Assembly: GCF_002929295.1 (NCBI RefSeq)
Contig: NZ_PJIM01000003.1
Span: forward strand, 620,001 to 684,000
Reading direction: 5' to 3'
Length of the DNA stretch: 64,000 nt
Source: Arthrobacter sp. SX1312
GTDB taxonomy: Bacteria > Actinomycetota > Actinomycetes > Actinomycetales > Micrococcaceae
Each line of letters starts with the position of its first letter. Positions within the stretch are counted from its first letter, which is position 1. The translations under genes and the position numbers were made by a program. Below, one piece after another: positions 9,297-19,029 of the stretch. The notes beneath the pieces are model-generated. The model was not told where the DNA came from. It did not search any database and saw only the letters and a program-made list of their open reading frames with translations.

Positions 9297-10463
9297 TTAC
9301 TTTCCGTTGGCCAGCGCGGCAGCCTTGTCGGCGCCTTCGTCCATGGTGTCGGCGAGCGTGACCAGCGGGTGGTTGGCATCGGCGAGGATGCGACGGCCCT
9401 CCTCGACGTTGTTGCCGTCCAGGCGCACCACGAGGGGCTTGTTGGCCTCGTCGCCGAGCATCTCGAGGGCCTTGACGATGCCGTTCGCGACGGCGTCGCA
9501 CGAGGTGATGCCGCCGAAGACGTTCACGAAGACGCTCTTGACCTGGGCATCGTTGAGGATGACGTCGAGACCGGCGGCCATGACCTCGGCCGAGGCTCCG
9601 CCGCCGATGTCGAGGAAGTTGGCGGGCTGCACGCCGCCGTGGGCCTCGCCGGCGTAGGCGACGACGTCGAGGGTCGACATGACGAGCCCGGCGCCGTTGC
9701 CGATGATGCCGACCTCGCCGTCGAGCTTGACGTAGTTAAGGTCGTGTTCCTTGGCCTTCGCCTCGAGCGGATCGGTGGAGTCCGTGTCCTCGAGCGCGGC
9801 GTGGTCCGCGTGGCGGAACCCTGCGTTCTCGTCGATCGTGACCTTGCCGTCGAGCGCGAGGATGTCACCGTTGCCGGTCTTCACGAGCGGGTTGACCTCG
9901 ACGAGCGTGGCGTCCTCCTTCACGAAGACGTCCCACAGCTTGAGGATGGTGTGGACGACGCCGTCGCGCAGCTCGGGGGCGAAGCCCGCGGCGTCCACGA
10001 TCTCCTCGGCCTTGGCCTGGTCGATGCCGGTCCCGGCGTCGACGGCGATGCGCGCGAGGGCATCGGGGCGCTCGACGGCGAGCTGCTCGATCTCCACGCC
10101 GCCCTCCACCGAGCACATGGCCAGGTAGTTCCGGTTGGAGCGGTCGAGCAGCACGGAGAAGTAGTACTCCTCGGCGATGTCCGCGCCCTGGGCGATCATC
10201 ACCTTGTGGACCGTGTGTCCCTTGATGTCCATCCCGAGGATGTCCGAAGCGTAGGTGAAGGCTTCATCGGGGGTCTTGGCGACCTTGACGCCGCCGGCTT
10301 TGCCGCGACCGCCCACCTTGACCTGGGCCTTGACGACCACGACACCGCCGATCTTCTCGGCTGCTGCCTTTGCTTCTTCCGGGGTCTGCGCCACGATGCC
10401 GGCAAGCACGGGAACCCCGTGTGCCTCGAAGAGATCGCGCGCCTGATATTCAAACAGGTCCAC
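9297..10463 (-). CDS. sucC: succinate--CoA ligase, beta subunit
   Basis: 388-residue ATP-grasp beta subunit, which binds the nucleotide and succinate. It begins [19 protein letters not shown] and contains the ATP-grasp loop [11 protein letters not shown], the metal/substrate region EVNPLV, and the C-terminal [12 protein letters not shown] and [11 protein letters not shown] motifs of the ligase-CoA domain. The start codon is GTG (10461-10463), with AAGGA about 10 bp upstream. It is the first gene of the sucCD pair; the ~130 bp upstream should contain the promoter. Confidence 0.97.
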   Translation of the reverse strand: MDLFEYQARDLFEAHGVPVLAGIVAQTPEEAKAAAEKIGGVVVVKAQVKVGGRGKAGGVKVAKTPDEAFTYASDILGMDIKGHTVHKVMIAQGADIAEEYYFSVLLDRSNRNYLAMCSVEGGVEIEQLAVERPDALARIAVDAGTGIDQAKAEEIVDAAGFAPELRDGVVHTILKLWDVFVKEDATLVEVNPLVKTGNGDILALDGKVTIDENAGFRHADHAALEDTDSTDPLEAKAKEHDLNYVKLDGEVGIIGNGAGLVMSTLDVVAYAGEAHGGVQPANFLDIGGGASAEVMAAGLDVILNDAQVKSVFVNVFGGITSCDAVANGIVKALEMLGDEANKPLVVRLDGNNVEEGRRILADANHPLVTLADTMDEGADKAAALANGK

Positions 10464-10593
10464 TTAGCTAGTGTCCTTCTACGTCGAAGTAGGTTTACAA
10501 GAGGGAACTTTAGCCTCTCGGGCCCGAGGCCTTCCCCAGACTATCGGTTTAGTGAGGAAGGGCACACTTCTATCTCCTGTAGAAATTTGCGCC

Positions 10594-10629
10594 GGCACCT
10601 CGGGAACTGCTAGCGGATCCCGAGGTGCC
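10594..10629 (-). terminator. intrinsic terminator of pcrA
   Basis: A perfect 12-bp inverted repeat (10594-10605 with 10618-10629, 12-nt loop) lies 12 bp past the helicase stop. The T-rich run AAATTTCT follows on the minus strand. Confidence 0.8.
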
Positions 10630-10640
10630 GTCGGAGCGGG

Positions 10641-13109
10641 TCAGGCCACCTTGGTGAGCGGCGCGTAGCGCAGGAGCAGCCGCTTCTCGCCGACGTCGAA
10701 CCGGACCTTGGCCACGGTCTTGTCGCCCGCTCCCTCGACGGACAGCACCGTGCCGTTGCCGAAACTCGTGTGGTTGACGTGGTCGCCGACCGCGACGGAC
10801 ACGACCTCCTTCTGGGGCTGCACGCGCCCGACGCTCCTGGACGGCGCCGGGGTGCCGCCGGAGAACCCGCCGCCGCTCGCGCCCCAGTAGGACCCGCTGA
10901 ACCGCGGGCCGCCTGCACTGCCGCCGCCGGAGGTCCAGGCCGGCTTCGCCGCGCCCTCGCGCTTCCAGTGGATGAGCTCCTCGGGGATCTCGCTGACGAA
11001 CTGGCTCGCCGGGTTGTACTGGCTCTGGCCCCACATGCTGCGCACCTCGGAGCGCGTGATGTACAGCCGCTGCCGGGCGCGGGTCAGGCCCACGTAGGCG
11101 AGGCGCCGCTCCTCGGCGAGCTCCTTCGGATCGGTGGCAGAGCGCTGGTGCGGGAAGATGCCCTGCTCCATGCCGGTGAGGAACACCACGGGGAACTCGA
11201 GACCCTTGGCGGTGTGCAGTGTCATGAGGGTGACCACGCCCTGGCGTCGGGCCTCCTCCACGGCGCGCTGCACGTCCGCGGCCGAGCCCTCCGGGGCATC
11301 GGGGATCTGGTCGGCGTCGGCCACGAGGGCCACCTGCTCGAGGAAATCGCCCAGCGTGCCCTCGGGGTTGTCCCGTTCGAACTCGCGGACGACGGCGACG
11401 AGCTCGGCCAGGTTCTCCACCCGGGACTCGTCCTGGGGGTCGTTGCTGGTGCGCAGCTGCTCCAGGTAGCCGGTCTGCTCCAGGACGGCCTCGAGGGCCG
11501 CCGAGGCGCCCGAACCGCTCGCGACCTCGGCGAGGTCGTCGATGAGCTTCACGAAACCGGTCACCGCGTTGACGGAGCGCGTCGCCATGCCCGGCGCGTG
11601 GTCGGCCCGCCGCAGGGCCTCCATGAAGCTGATCCGCTCGCGTTCGCCCAGGGACGCGACGGCGTATTCGGCGCGGTCGCCGATGCCGCGCTTGGGTTCG
11701 TTGAGGATGCGGCGCAGGTTGACGACGTCGTCCTGGTTCACGAGGACGCGCAGGTACGCCAGGGCGTCCTTGATCTCCTTGCGCTCGTAGAAGCGGGTCC
11801 CGCCGACCACCTTGTAGGGCAGGCCGACGCGCAGCAGGATCTCCTCGACGGACCGTGACTGGGCGTTGGTGCGGTAGAAGATCGCGACGTCACCGGGCCG
11901 GATGCCGTCCTCGTCCTGGAGGCGGTCGATCTCCTCGGCGATGAAGCGGGCCTCCTCGTGCTCGTTCTCGCCCACGTAGCCGACGATCTTCTCGCCGCTG
12001 CCCTCGGCCGTCCACAGCCGCTTCTCCGGCCGGTCGGGGTTCCGGGAGATGACCGCGTTCGCGGCGGTGAGGATGTTCTGGGTGGAGCGGTAGTTCTGCT
12101 CGAGCAGGATGGTGCGGGCGCTCGGGTAGTCGTTCTCGAACTCGACGATGTTCCGCACGTCGGCGCCGCGGAACGCGTAGATGGACTGGTCGGAATCTCC
12201 CACGACGGTCAGCTCCGCCGGGTCCTCGGTGGATTCGCCCGGCACGCCGACGATCTCCCGGACCAGGGCGTACTGGGCGTGGTTGGTGTCCTGGTACTCG
12301 TCGACGAGGACGTGGCGGAAGCGCCGCCGGTAGTAGTCGGCCACGCCGGGGAAGGCCCGGAACATGTAGACGGTCTGGGCGATCAGGTCGTCGAAGTCCA
12401 TGGCGTTGGCCTGGCGCATGCGCTGGGCGTAGCCCGTGTAGACCTCGGCGACGGCCTGCTCGAAGGGATCCGACAGGCCGGCGGTCGAGGCGAACGTCTC
12501 CTCGTCGATGAGCTCGTTCTTGAGTGCGCTGATCTTGTGCTGGATGGCCTTGGGCGCGAACTTCTTGGGGTCGAGGTCCAGCCCCTTGGCCACGAGCGTG
12601 ATGAGGCGCAGCGTGTCCGCGGAGTCGTAGATGGAGAAGTTCGAGTTGAGGCCGACGGAGGCGGCCTCGCGGCGGAGGATCCGCACGCAGGAGGAGTGGA
12701 ACGTGGAGATCCACATCCGCTTCGCGACGTCGCCGATCAGGCCCTCGATGCGTTCCCGCATCTCGGCGGCCGCCTTGTTCGTGAAGGTGATGGCGAGGAC
12801 CTGCCCCGGGTGCGAGCGGCCGGTGGCCAGCAGGTAGGCGATCCGGTGGCTGAGCACGCGGGTCTTGCCCGAACCGGCGCCGGCGACGATCAGCAGCGGC
12901 GCTCCCCCGTGCTTCACGGCTTCCTCCTGCTGGGGGTTCAGCCCGAGCAGGAGTTCCCGGGCACGGTGCTCGTCCACGCCGGCGCGGGAGGGGACGTGCT
13001 CCATGGCCGGGTCGGCCGCCTCGGGGGACGCTGCTGTCGCCGCGTCCCGGGCACGCTTCTTCTCGGCGGGCGTGGGCGGGGAGACGTAGGGATCGAAGAG
13101 CATGTCCAT
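10641..13109 (-). CDS. pcrA: ATP-dependent DNA helicase PcrA/UvrD
   Basis: 822-residue superfamily 1A 3'-5' helicase for nucleotide-excision repair and replication-fork maintenance. LNPQQEEAVKHGGAPLLI (Q motif) is followed by Walker A GAGSGKTRVLSHR, motif Ia FTNKAAAEMRER, the DEYQDTN Walker B motif, GDSDQSIYAFRGAD (motif III), LEQNYRST (motif IV), LMTLHTAKGLEF (motif V) and YVGLTRARQRLYI (motif VI). A flexible Gly/Ser-rich linker leads to a C-terminal Tudor-like domain (DHVNHTSFGNGTV) that contacts RNA polymerase in PcrA proteins. The start at 13109 (MDML) has a weak GAGG site; an in-frame ATG six bases later is the alternative. Confidence 0.96.
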   Translation of the reverse strand: MDMLFDPYVSPPTPAEKKRARDAATAASPEAADPAMEHVPSRAGVDEHRARELLLGLNPQQEEAVKHGGAPLLIVAGAGSGKTRVLSHRIAYLLATGRSHPGQVLAITFTNKAAAEMRERIEGLIGDVAKRMWISTFHSSCVRILRREAASVGLNSNFSIYDSADTLRLITLVAKGLDLDPKKFAPKAIQHKISALKNELIDEETFASTAGLSDPFEQAVAEVYTGYAQRMRQANAMDFDDLIAQTVYMFRAFPGVADYYRRRFRHVLVDEYQDTNHAQYALVREIVGVPGESTEDPAELTVVGDSDQSIYAFRGADVRNIVEFENDYPSARTILLEQNYRSTQNILTAANAVISRNPDRPEKRLWTAEGSGEKIVGYVGENEHEEARFIAEEIDRLQDEDGIRPGDVAIFYRTNAQSRSVEEILLRVGLPYKVVGGTRFYERKEIKDALAYLRVLVNQDDVVNLRRILNEPKRGIGDRAEYAVASLGERERISFMEALRRADHAPGMATRSVNAVTGFVKLIDDLAEVASGSGASAALEAVLEQTGYLEQLRTSNDPQDESRVENLAELVAVVREFERDNPEGTLGDFLEQVALVADADQIPDAPEGSAADVQRAVEEARRQGVVTLMTLHTAKGLEFPVVFLTGMEQGIFPHQRSATDPKELAEERRLAYVGLTRARQRLYITRSEVRSMWGQSQYNPASQFVSEIPEELIHWKREGAAKPAWTSGGGSAGGPRFSGSYWGASGGGFSGGTPAPSRSVGRVQPQKEVVSVAVGDHVNHTSFGNGTVLSVEGAGDKTVAKVRFDVGEKRLLLRYAPLTKVA

Positions 13110-13168
13110 GGTGCCTCAAGTCTAGGCCGTGCCCCCGACACCCACGGAGTACCGTCCCGGGCACAGGA

Positions 13169-13198
13169 CTGCCCCCGCCGGAGGACCGGCGGGGGCAG
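13169..13198 (-). terminator. terminator hairpin after the AGCS symporter
   Basis: A perfect 13-bp GC-rich stem (13169-13181 with 13186-13198) with a 4-nt loop begins 19 bp past the symporter stop. It has no T-run, which is common in high-GC actinobacteria. Confidence 0.75.
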
Positions 13199-13216
13199 GG
13201 TCGTAGGGGTGAGGTA

Positions 13217-14782
13217 CTACTTCTCGGCCTGCAGTTCGTCCGTCTCGATCCCGAGGATCGCCAGCTTGCCGCTCTTGCGATCCGCGAGGTACGCACGCAT
13301 CTCCCGCTTGATGACGGGGAGCAGGAAGTACACGCCGAGCAGGTTGACGAAACCGCAGACGAACAGCGCCGCGTCGGCGAAGCCGATGACCTGGCTGAAG
13401 GTCAGCACGGTCCCGGCGACGGTGAAGAACAGGAAGATGACCTTGTAGATGATCTCCGTGGTCTTGCCGCGCCCGAACAGGTACTGCCATGACTTGAGCC
13501 CGTAGTAGGACCACGTGATGAGCGTGGAGTAGGCGAAGAGCGACACCGCGATGGCGAGGACCACGGGGAACCAGGGGAACACGGTGGCGAAGGCGTCCGA
13601 CGTGAGGATGACGCCGTCCGGCGTCCCTTCGCCCGCCTGCACCTGATCGATTCCGGCCTGGAGGCTCGGTGCGCCCGCGATGATGATCGCCAGCGCCGTC
13701 ATCGTGCAGATGAGCACCGTGTCGACGAGCGGTTCGAAGAGTGCGACGAAGCCCTCGCTGACCGGGCGGCGGGTCTTCACTGCCGAGTGCGCGATCGCGG
13801 CGGAGCCGAGCCCTGCCTCGTTGGAGAACGCTGCACGGGTGAACCCGACGATCATGACGCCGAGGATACCGCCGGCGATTCCCTGGGGATTGAACGCGCC
13901 TGCGAAGATCGACGCGATGGCAGCGGGAACCTGTCCGAGGTTGACGAGGATGACGAGGAGGCAGGACACCACGTAGACGAGCCCCATCGCCGGCACGAGC
14001 CGGCTGGTGGTGGCTCCGATGGACTTGATGCCGCCGAGGATCACCACGGCGACGAGGCCTGCGAGCACGAGGCCGAAGATGAGCGCGGCTCCGGGGCTGC
14101 CGAGGAGTCCGTCGGCGCCGCCCGTGACGTTCTGGACCTGGGCGAAGGTCTGGTTCGCCTGGAACATGTTGCCGCCGGCCACACCGAAGATTAGGATGGC
14201 CACCGCGAAGATACCGGTCAGGATCTTCGCCGGGATACTTCCGAACTTGCTGAACGCGATGGGCAGATACCGGAAGGGCCCACCACTGACGCTCCCGTCC
14301 TCGTGGACCTCGCGGTACTTGACGCCGAGCGTGCACTCGGCGAATTTCGTCGCCATGCCCAGGAGTCCGGCAAGAACCATCCAGAAGGTCGCACCGGGGC
14401 CACCGAGTGCCATGGCCGCGCCGACGCCGGCAATGTTTCCCAGCCCGACCGTCCCCGACAACGCCGACGTCAGCGCCTGGAAGTGCGGCACCTCCCCGGG
14501 GTCGTCCTTCGACGAGTATCGGCCGCGGACCACTTCGTACCCGACCTTCAGCCCCCGGAACTGGATGAAGCCGAAGTACACCGTGAAGATCACGCCCGCC
14601 GCGATGAGCCACAGCACGACGAACGGGAAGCTCACGTCACCGATGGTGATGGGGAAGAACACGATCGTCGAGAAAACCTCGGTGACGGGTTCGAACACCG
14701 CGTTGATGGCGGCGTCGATGCTCGCGAGCCAGCCCACCTCCTCGGTCACAGTGGTCATGGGTAGCGCTGTTGTAAAGGACAT
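13217..14782 (-). CDS. alanine/glycine:cation symporter (AGCS family)
   Basis: About 521 residues with multiple transmembrane helices. The AGCS pattern is clear: a first helix ending FFPITIGDVSFPFVVLW, then SALSGTVGLGNIAGVG, GGPGATFWMVLAGLLGMATK and FTRAAFSNEAGLGSAAIAH, and a late helix TWSYYGLKSW. Members import alanine or glycine with Na+ or H+. The start is uncertain: ATG 14782 (MSFTTALP) or ATG 14758 (MTTVTEEV); neither has a well-spaced ribosome-binding site, and 14782 has AAGG directly before it. Monocistronic, divergent from the membrane-protein gene on the right. Confidence 0.92.
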   Translation of the reverse strand: MSFTTALPMTTVTEEVGWLASIDAAINAVFEPVTEVFSTIVFFPITIGDVSFPFVVLWLIAAGVIFTVYFGFIQFRGLKVGYEVVRGRYSSKDDPGEVPHFQALTSALSGTVGLGNIAGVGAAMALGGPGATFWMVLAGLLGMATKFAECTLGVKYREVHEDGSVSGGPFRYLPIAFSKFGSIPAKILTGIFAVAILIFGVAGGNMFQANQTFAQVQNVTGGADGLLGSPGAALIFGLVLAGLVAVVILGGIKSIGATTSRLVPAMGLVYVVSCLLVILVNLGQVPAAIASIFAGAFNPQGIAGGILGVMIVGFTRAAFSNEAGLGSAAIAHSAVKTRRPVSEGFVALFEPLVDTVLICTMTALAIIIAGAPSLQAGIDQVQAGEGTPDGVILTSDAFATVFPWFPVVLAIAVSLFAYSTLITWSYYGLKSWQYLFGRGKTTEIIYKVIFLFFTVAGTVLTFSQVIGFADAALFVCGFVNLLGVYFLLPVIKREMRAYLADRKSGKLAILGIETDELQAEK

Positions 14783-14920
14783 CCTTATAGGAAAGCGTTC
14801 TTCGCGCGTGAGCGCAATCACAGGCTCGGTCCGGCGGGAAAAAGCCACGGGTTGGCAACGCCCTTCACGTGGTGTTCCGGGGATGATCTGCGGAGGCGGA
14901 TCGTCGCCCATACTTCAGTC

Positions 14921-15544
14921 ATGGCAAGAACCAGGGCTCAGATCGCACGCAAGCATTCCACCGGCGCCTCTGCCGCGCCCGAGGTGCCACGGGCGGACCG
15001 GCAACGCTCCAACGGCAGCCTGGTCCTCATCGCCGCCGCCGTGGCCTCCCTCTTCCTCTTCTGGTACTTCCACCTGCTCACGCTCGGGCAGATGACGCAG
15101 CTCTCGGGAGGGCTGGCGATGCCCGACATGATGATCGGCGGCTACGACGCCGGGTACGTGGAACGGCTGCGGGGGTCCATGGACGACGACGCCCGCGGCC
15201 AGCTGAGCTACCTCCACCGGACGGCCGGCACCCTGTTCCCGCTGATCTTCGCGTTCGCCTGGCTCCTGCTGGTCCAGCTCAACGTCGGACGCCGCTGGCT
15301 GCGCTGGCTGCTGTGGTCCCCCGTGATCCTGTTCGTCGTCGTCGACCTGTGGGAGAACATCGCGATCGACGCGGTGCTCGCGGAGGCGAGTCCCGGCGCC
15401 GTGGCGCTGGCCTCGACGCTGACGGTGATGCGATGGGTGCTGCTGGGGCTGAGCCTCGTGGCGGGTGCCGCCTCCGTGTTCCTGCCGCGGACACTCCGCG
15501 CGGCGGGCGGCAGGGGCGCAGAACCCGGAACGAAGAGCAGGTAA
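14921..15544 (+). CDS. small integral membrane protein, function unknown
   Basis: 207 residues. A basic, Ser/Ala-rich N-terminus (~33 residues) is followed by hydrophobic segments near residues 35-55, 105-125, 133-152 and 168-190, so about four transmembrane helices. I do not recognise a named family. The gene is preceded by a weak ribosome-binding site (GGAGGCGG is 20 bp away) and lies 37 bp upstream of the tRNA-Arg gene, with which it may share a transcript. Confidence 0.7.
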   Translation: MARTRAQIARKHSTGASAAPEVPRADRQRSNGSLVLIAAAVASLFLFWYFHLLTLGQMTQLSGGLAMPDMMIGGYDAGYVERLRGSMDDDARGQLSYLHRTAGTLFPLIFAFAWLLLVQLNVGRRWLRWLLWSPVILFVVVDLWENIAIDAVLAEASPGAVALASTLTVMRWVLLGLSLVAGAASVFLPRTLRAAGGRGAEPGTKSR

Positions 15545-15581
15545 GCTGGGACCGCCGGATCGGGTACACCAGCCGATCCGC

Positions 15582-15658
15582 GCCTCTGTAGCTCAGTAGG
15601 ATAGAGCGTCCCTCTCCTAAAGGGAAGGTCGTCGGTTCGATTCCGGCCAGGGGCACCA
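15582..15658 (+). tRNA. tRNA-Arg (anticodon CCT)
   Basis: The full cloverleaf can be folded: acceptor GCCTCTG with CAGGGGC, D arm GCTC...GAGC, anticodon stem TCCCT/AGGGA around the loop CTCCTAA (anticodon CCT at 15616-15618), T arm GTCGG TTCGATT CCGGC, and an encoded CCA at 15656-15658. It reads AGG codons. Confidence 0.95.
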
Positions 15659-15685
15659 CAGCGGGACGCACGACGGGGAAGGGCC

Positions 15686-16177
15686 GTGGAGTCCGTCCGC
15701 CCGCCGCGCTCCGAGCAGGGAAGGTGGACGTCATGCTTCGTGGCTGAGGCCCCCACGATCACCGTCACCGCCCTGTGCCTGCTCGACGACGACGGCCGCC
15801 TGCTGCTCGTCCGGAAGCGCGGGACCACCCTGTTCATGCAGCCCGGCGGCAAACCGGAACCGGGCGAGACGCCGGAGGAGACCGGCGCACGCGAACTGTC
15901 CGAGGAACTGGGCCTGAGCGTCGGGCCCGGGGACCTCCGCCTGTTCGGCACCTGGCAAGGGCCGGCCGCGAACGAGGCGGACACCCGGCTGGTCGCCACC
16001 GTCTTCCTCTGCCCCCTGACGGCCGAACCGCTCCCGGCGGCCGAGATCGAGGAGATCTCCTGGCTCGACCTCCGCGACGCGGCCGGACGCCCCGACCTCG
16101 CTCCCCTGCTGACCGACTACGTCGTCCCCCGACTCCTCGGGGATCGCGGGCCGCGTCGGCGTCAGGGCGTGTGCTGA
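15686..16177 (+). CDS. NUDIX hydrolase
   Basis: 163-residue protein with a canonical Nudix box: GGKPEPGETPEETGARE followed by LSEELG, beginning near residue 53. The box binds Mg2+ and supports hydrolysis of a nucleoside diphosphate linked to a moiety X. A start at GTG 15686 has GGAAGG close by. GTG at 15740 would remove 18 poorly conserved residues, give a start typical of the family (VAEAPTITV), and has AAGGTGG about 12 bp upstream. The substrate is not predictable; MutT-like 8-oxo-dGTP cleanup and housekeeping pyrophosphatase roles are both possible. Confidence 0.87.
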   Translation: MESVRPPRSEQGRWTSCFVAEAPTITVTALCLLDDDGRLLLVRKRGTTLFMQPGGKPEPGETPEETGARELSEELGLSVGPGDLRLFGTWQGPAANEADTRLVATVFLCPLTAEPLPAAEIEEISWLDLRDAAGRPDLAPLLTDYVVPRLLGDRGPRRRQGVC

Positions 16178-16220
16178 CCCGGCGCCCCTCCCCGGGACGG
16201 CACCTGCTGTCGGAGGAGCG

Positions 16221-16802
16221 TCAACGGAGTCCTGCCCCGCACACCCCGAGCTCCTGCAGGATGTCCTCGACGAGCTGCTCGGGCGTGCGGCTCGCGTCGA
16301 GGACGAGGAAGGTCGGGAAGACGCTCAACTGCCGGTACGCGGCATCGAGACCGGTCAGATGCTCGAGGGTCTCGATGTCCAGGGCACGGCGGGCGATCCG
16401 GGCATGCGCGAGGTCCGCGGGGACGTCGAGATAGACGACCAGCCCCGGGGTGGGCAGGACCGCGAGGAGGAAGGGGAGCAGCCTGCCAGCCGGCAGTCCC
16501 CGGAGGTGCCGGAGCGCGAGCTGGCAGTACAGGTACCGGTCCATGACGACGACCCCGGAACGGGAACCGGCCCGAGCGTGGGCGAGCAGGACGTTGACGC
16601 AGCGGATCGACGTCTCCACAGCATCCAGCACGGCCACCGGCGGGCTGATGTTCCGGCGGCTGCACCAGCCGGTGATGCTGCGTCGGCCGGACCGGTTCAT
16701 GGTGAAGATCGCAGGGCGGTCGGATGCCCTCAGCCGCTCCGCGAGCAGCAGGCCCGCGGTGCTCTTGCCTGCCCCGTCGATGCCGGCGAGAACGATGATC
16801 AT
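16221..16802 (-). CDS. thymidylate kinase-like nucleoside monophosphate kinase
   Basis: 193-residue P-loop protein. Walker A is AGIDGAGKSTAG at the very N-terminus, an Arg-rich TMNRSGRRS region follows, and DRYLYCQLA resembles the DR(Y/F) motif of dTMP kinases, with YLDVPADLAHARIARR as the phosphate/lid region. dTMP kinases phosphorylate dTMP to dTDP. The match is clear at fold level, but the sequence is more divergent than a standard tmk, so it may act on another nucleotide. It converges with the Nudix gene; no obvious operon partner. Confidence 0.78.
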   Translation of the reverse strand: MIIVLAGIDGAGKSTAGLLLAERLRASDRPAIFTMNRSGRRSITGWCSRRNISPPVAVLDAVETSIRCVNVLLAHARAGSRSGVVVMDRYLYCQLALRHLRGLPAGRLLPFLLAVLPTPGLVVYLDVPADLAHARIARRALDIETLEHLTGLDAAYRQLSVFPTFLVLDASRTPEQLVEDILQELGVCGAGLR

Positions 16803-16900
16803 CGCTCAGTCTAGGCACCCCCGGGGCGGGCAGATGCGTCGGAGCCAGGGGGATCACCCCCAACGGCTGAGGCAGGCTCCTCGCGGCCCCCACCCGACGC

Positions 16901-18808
16901 CTAGACGCCGCTCAGGGCCTCGGGTTCCTCGTCCACGGCCACGTTCTTCTGGACGGCGAACTGCGTCCGGTGCAGTTCCTCGTACCGACCGCCGACCGCC
17001 AGCAGCTCGTCGTGCGTCCCGCGCTCCACGATCGCCCCGTCCTCCACCACGAGGATCAGGTCCGCACTGCGGATCGTCGAGAGCCGGTGCGCGATGACCA
17101 TGGCGGTCCGCCCCTCGAGCGCCTCGCTCAGGGCCGCCTGGACGGCGGCCTCCGACGTCGAGTCCAGCGCGGCCGTCGCCTCGTCGAGGATCACGACGCG
17201 GGGCTGTGCGAGCAGGAGGCGCGCGATGGTCATGCGCTGGCGCTCACCGCCGGACAGCCGGTATCCGCGCTCGCCCACCATGGTGTCGAGCTGGTCGGGC
17301 AGGGAGCGGATCAGCGGCTCCAGCCGGGCCCGGCGCACGGCGTCCCACACCTCGTGTTCCGTGGCCTCCGGGCGCGCGAGGCGGAGGTTCGAGAGGATGG
17401 TCTCGTGGAACAGGTGGCCGTCCTGGGTCACCATGCCGAGCGTGTGGCGCATCGAGGCGAAGGTGACGTTCCGGACGTCGGCACCGGCCAGGCGCACCGC
17501 GCCGCTGTCGACGTCGTACAGCCGCGCCAGGAGCTGCGCGATGGTCGACTTGCCGGCGCCGGAGGTCCCGACGAGCGCGACGGTCTGGCCGGGTTCGATG
17601 CGGAAGGACACGCCGTGCAGCACCTCCTCGCCGCCCCGGGTGTCGAGTGTCGAGACCTCCTCGAGGGAGGCGAGGGAGACCTTGTCGGCCGAGGGGTAGG
17701 CGAAGCGGACGTCGTCGAACTCGACGGACACGGGGCCGGCGGGGACGGCGGCAGCGTCGGGCACCTCCTGGATCAGCGGTTCGAGGTCCAGCACCTCGAA
17801 GACCCGCTCGAAGCTGACGATCGCGCTCATGATCTCGACGCGCGCGTTCGCGAGGCTCGTCAGCGGCGCGTACAGGCGGGTGAGGAGGAGTGCGAGGGTG
17901 ACGACCTCGCCCGTGTCGAGCTGGCCCGCGAGCGCGAGGGTTCCGCCGAGTCCGTACACCAGGGCGAGCGCCAGCGCGGAGACGAGCATCAGGGCGGTGA
18001 AGAAGACGAACTGCAGCATCGCCGTGCGCACCCCGATGTCCCGGACGCGGGCGGCGCGGACGCGGAACTCCTCGGCCTCCTCGTCGGGCCGGCCGAAGAG
18101 CTTGACCAGGGTGGCCCCGGGCGCCGAGAAGCGCTCGGTCATCTGGGTGCTCATGGCCGAGTTGTGGTCCGCGGCCTCGCGGCGGAGCGCGGCGAGGCGG
18201 CTGCCCATGCGACGGGCCGGCACCAGGAAGACGGGCAGCATGACGACGGCGAGCACGGTCACGAGCCAGGAGGTGCTGAGCATGACGGCGAGGGTGAGGA
18301 CCAGCGCCACGAGGTTCGTGACCACACCGGACAGCGTGCCGCTGAACGCCTGCTGCGCGCCGATCACGTCATTGTTGAGGCGGCTGACCAGGGCCCCGGT
18401 CCGCGTCCGGGTGAAGAAGGCGATGGGCATCTTCTGCACGTGGTTGAACACGGCGGTGCGCAGGTCCAGGATGACTCCCTCGCCGATGCGCGACGAGTAC
18501 CAGCGGGTGAGCAGGGACACCCCGGCGTCCACGACGGCGACCAGCGCGATGATGGACGCGAGCCATACGATCGTCCGGACCTCGCCGCCGGCGACGATGA
18601 CGTCGACCACCTGACCGGCCAGGACCGGCGTCGCGACGGCCAGGAACGCCCCGGCCACGGACAGCAGGATGAAGAGCACCAGCTTCCGGCGGTACGGCAC
18701 CGCGAAGGTCAGGATCCGGCGCACCGTCTCCCGGGAGAAGCCGTGCCTGTTGTCCCTCGCCGTCGAGATCTTGTACAGCGAGCTCCACGCCGCGCCCTCC
18801 ATGCTCAT
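16901..18808 (-). CDS. ABC transporter, fused permease and ATPase (multidrug/lipid exporter type)
   Basis: 635-residue half-transporter. An N-terminal exporter-type transmembrane domain (residues ~35-320, six helices, starting FAVPYRRKLVLFILLSVAG) precedes a nucleotide-binding domain with Walker A VGTSGAGKST, signature LSGGERQRMTIAR, Walker B VVILDEATAALD and switch His in VIAHRLSTI. Such proteins dimerise to export lipids, peptides or drugs. The start at 18808 has GGAAGGA seven bases upstream. No second half-transporter is adjacent, so a homodimer is likely. It is divergent from the cystine-type importer. Confidence 0.92.
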   Translation of the reverse strand: MSMEGAAWSSLYKISTARDNRHGFSRETVRRILTFAVPYRRKLVLFILLSVAGAFLAVATPVLAGQVVDVIVAGGEVRTIVWLASIIALVAVVDAGVSLLTRWYSSRIGEGVILDLRTAVFNHVQKMPIAFFTRTRTGALVSRLNNDVIGAQQAFSGTLSGVVTNLVALVLTLAVMLSTSWLVTVLAVVMLPVFLVPARRMGSRLAALRREAADHNSAMSTQMTERFSAPGATLVKLFGRPDEEAEEFRVRAARVRDIGVRTAMLQFVFFTALMLVSALALALVYGLGGTLALAGQLDTGEVVTLALLLTRLYAPLTSLANARVEIMSAIVSFERVFEVLDLEPLIQEVPDAAAVPAGPVSVEFDDVRFAYPSADKVSLASLEEVSTLDTRGGEEVLHGVSFRIEPGQTVALVGTSGAGKSTIAQLLARLYDVDSGAVRLAGADVRNVTFASMRHTLGMVTQDGHLFHETILSNLRLARPEATEHEVWDAVRRARLEPLIRSLPDQLDTMVGERGYRLSGGERQRMTIARLLLAQPRVVILDEATAALDSTSEAAVQAALSEALEGRTAMVIAHRLSTIRSADLILVVEDGAIVERGTHDELLAVGGRYEELHRTQFAVQKNVAVDEEPEALSGV

Positions 18809-19029
18809 GGCCGTTCCTTCCGTGGATGCCGGTTCCGGCTCGGGTTCGCGGGTGTTCTCCGGATCCCGCCGTCATGCTGCGGAACAATTAGTGGATGTCC
18901 CGGTGTTGATACCAGTAGTGTTTCGACTCCGGCCGCCATCGGGCGAAGCGGATGCACCTAGGGTTCAAGCCGTTCGGGAGCCCTTCTATTTCCGGCGCCC
19001 GCCGCCCCCCCACCTCAAGGAAGCATCCC

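Noticed and set aside
8352-10613. Plus-strand open frame of ~750 codons across sucCD.
   Set aside because: Antisense to two textbook TCA genes; codon and residue bias are those of a reverse shadow.
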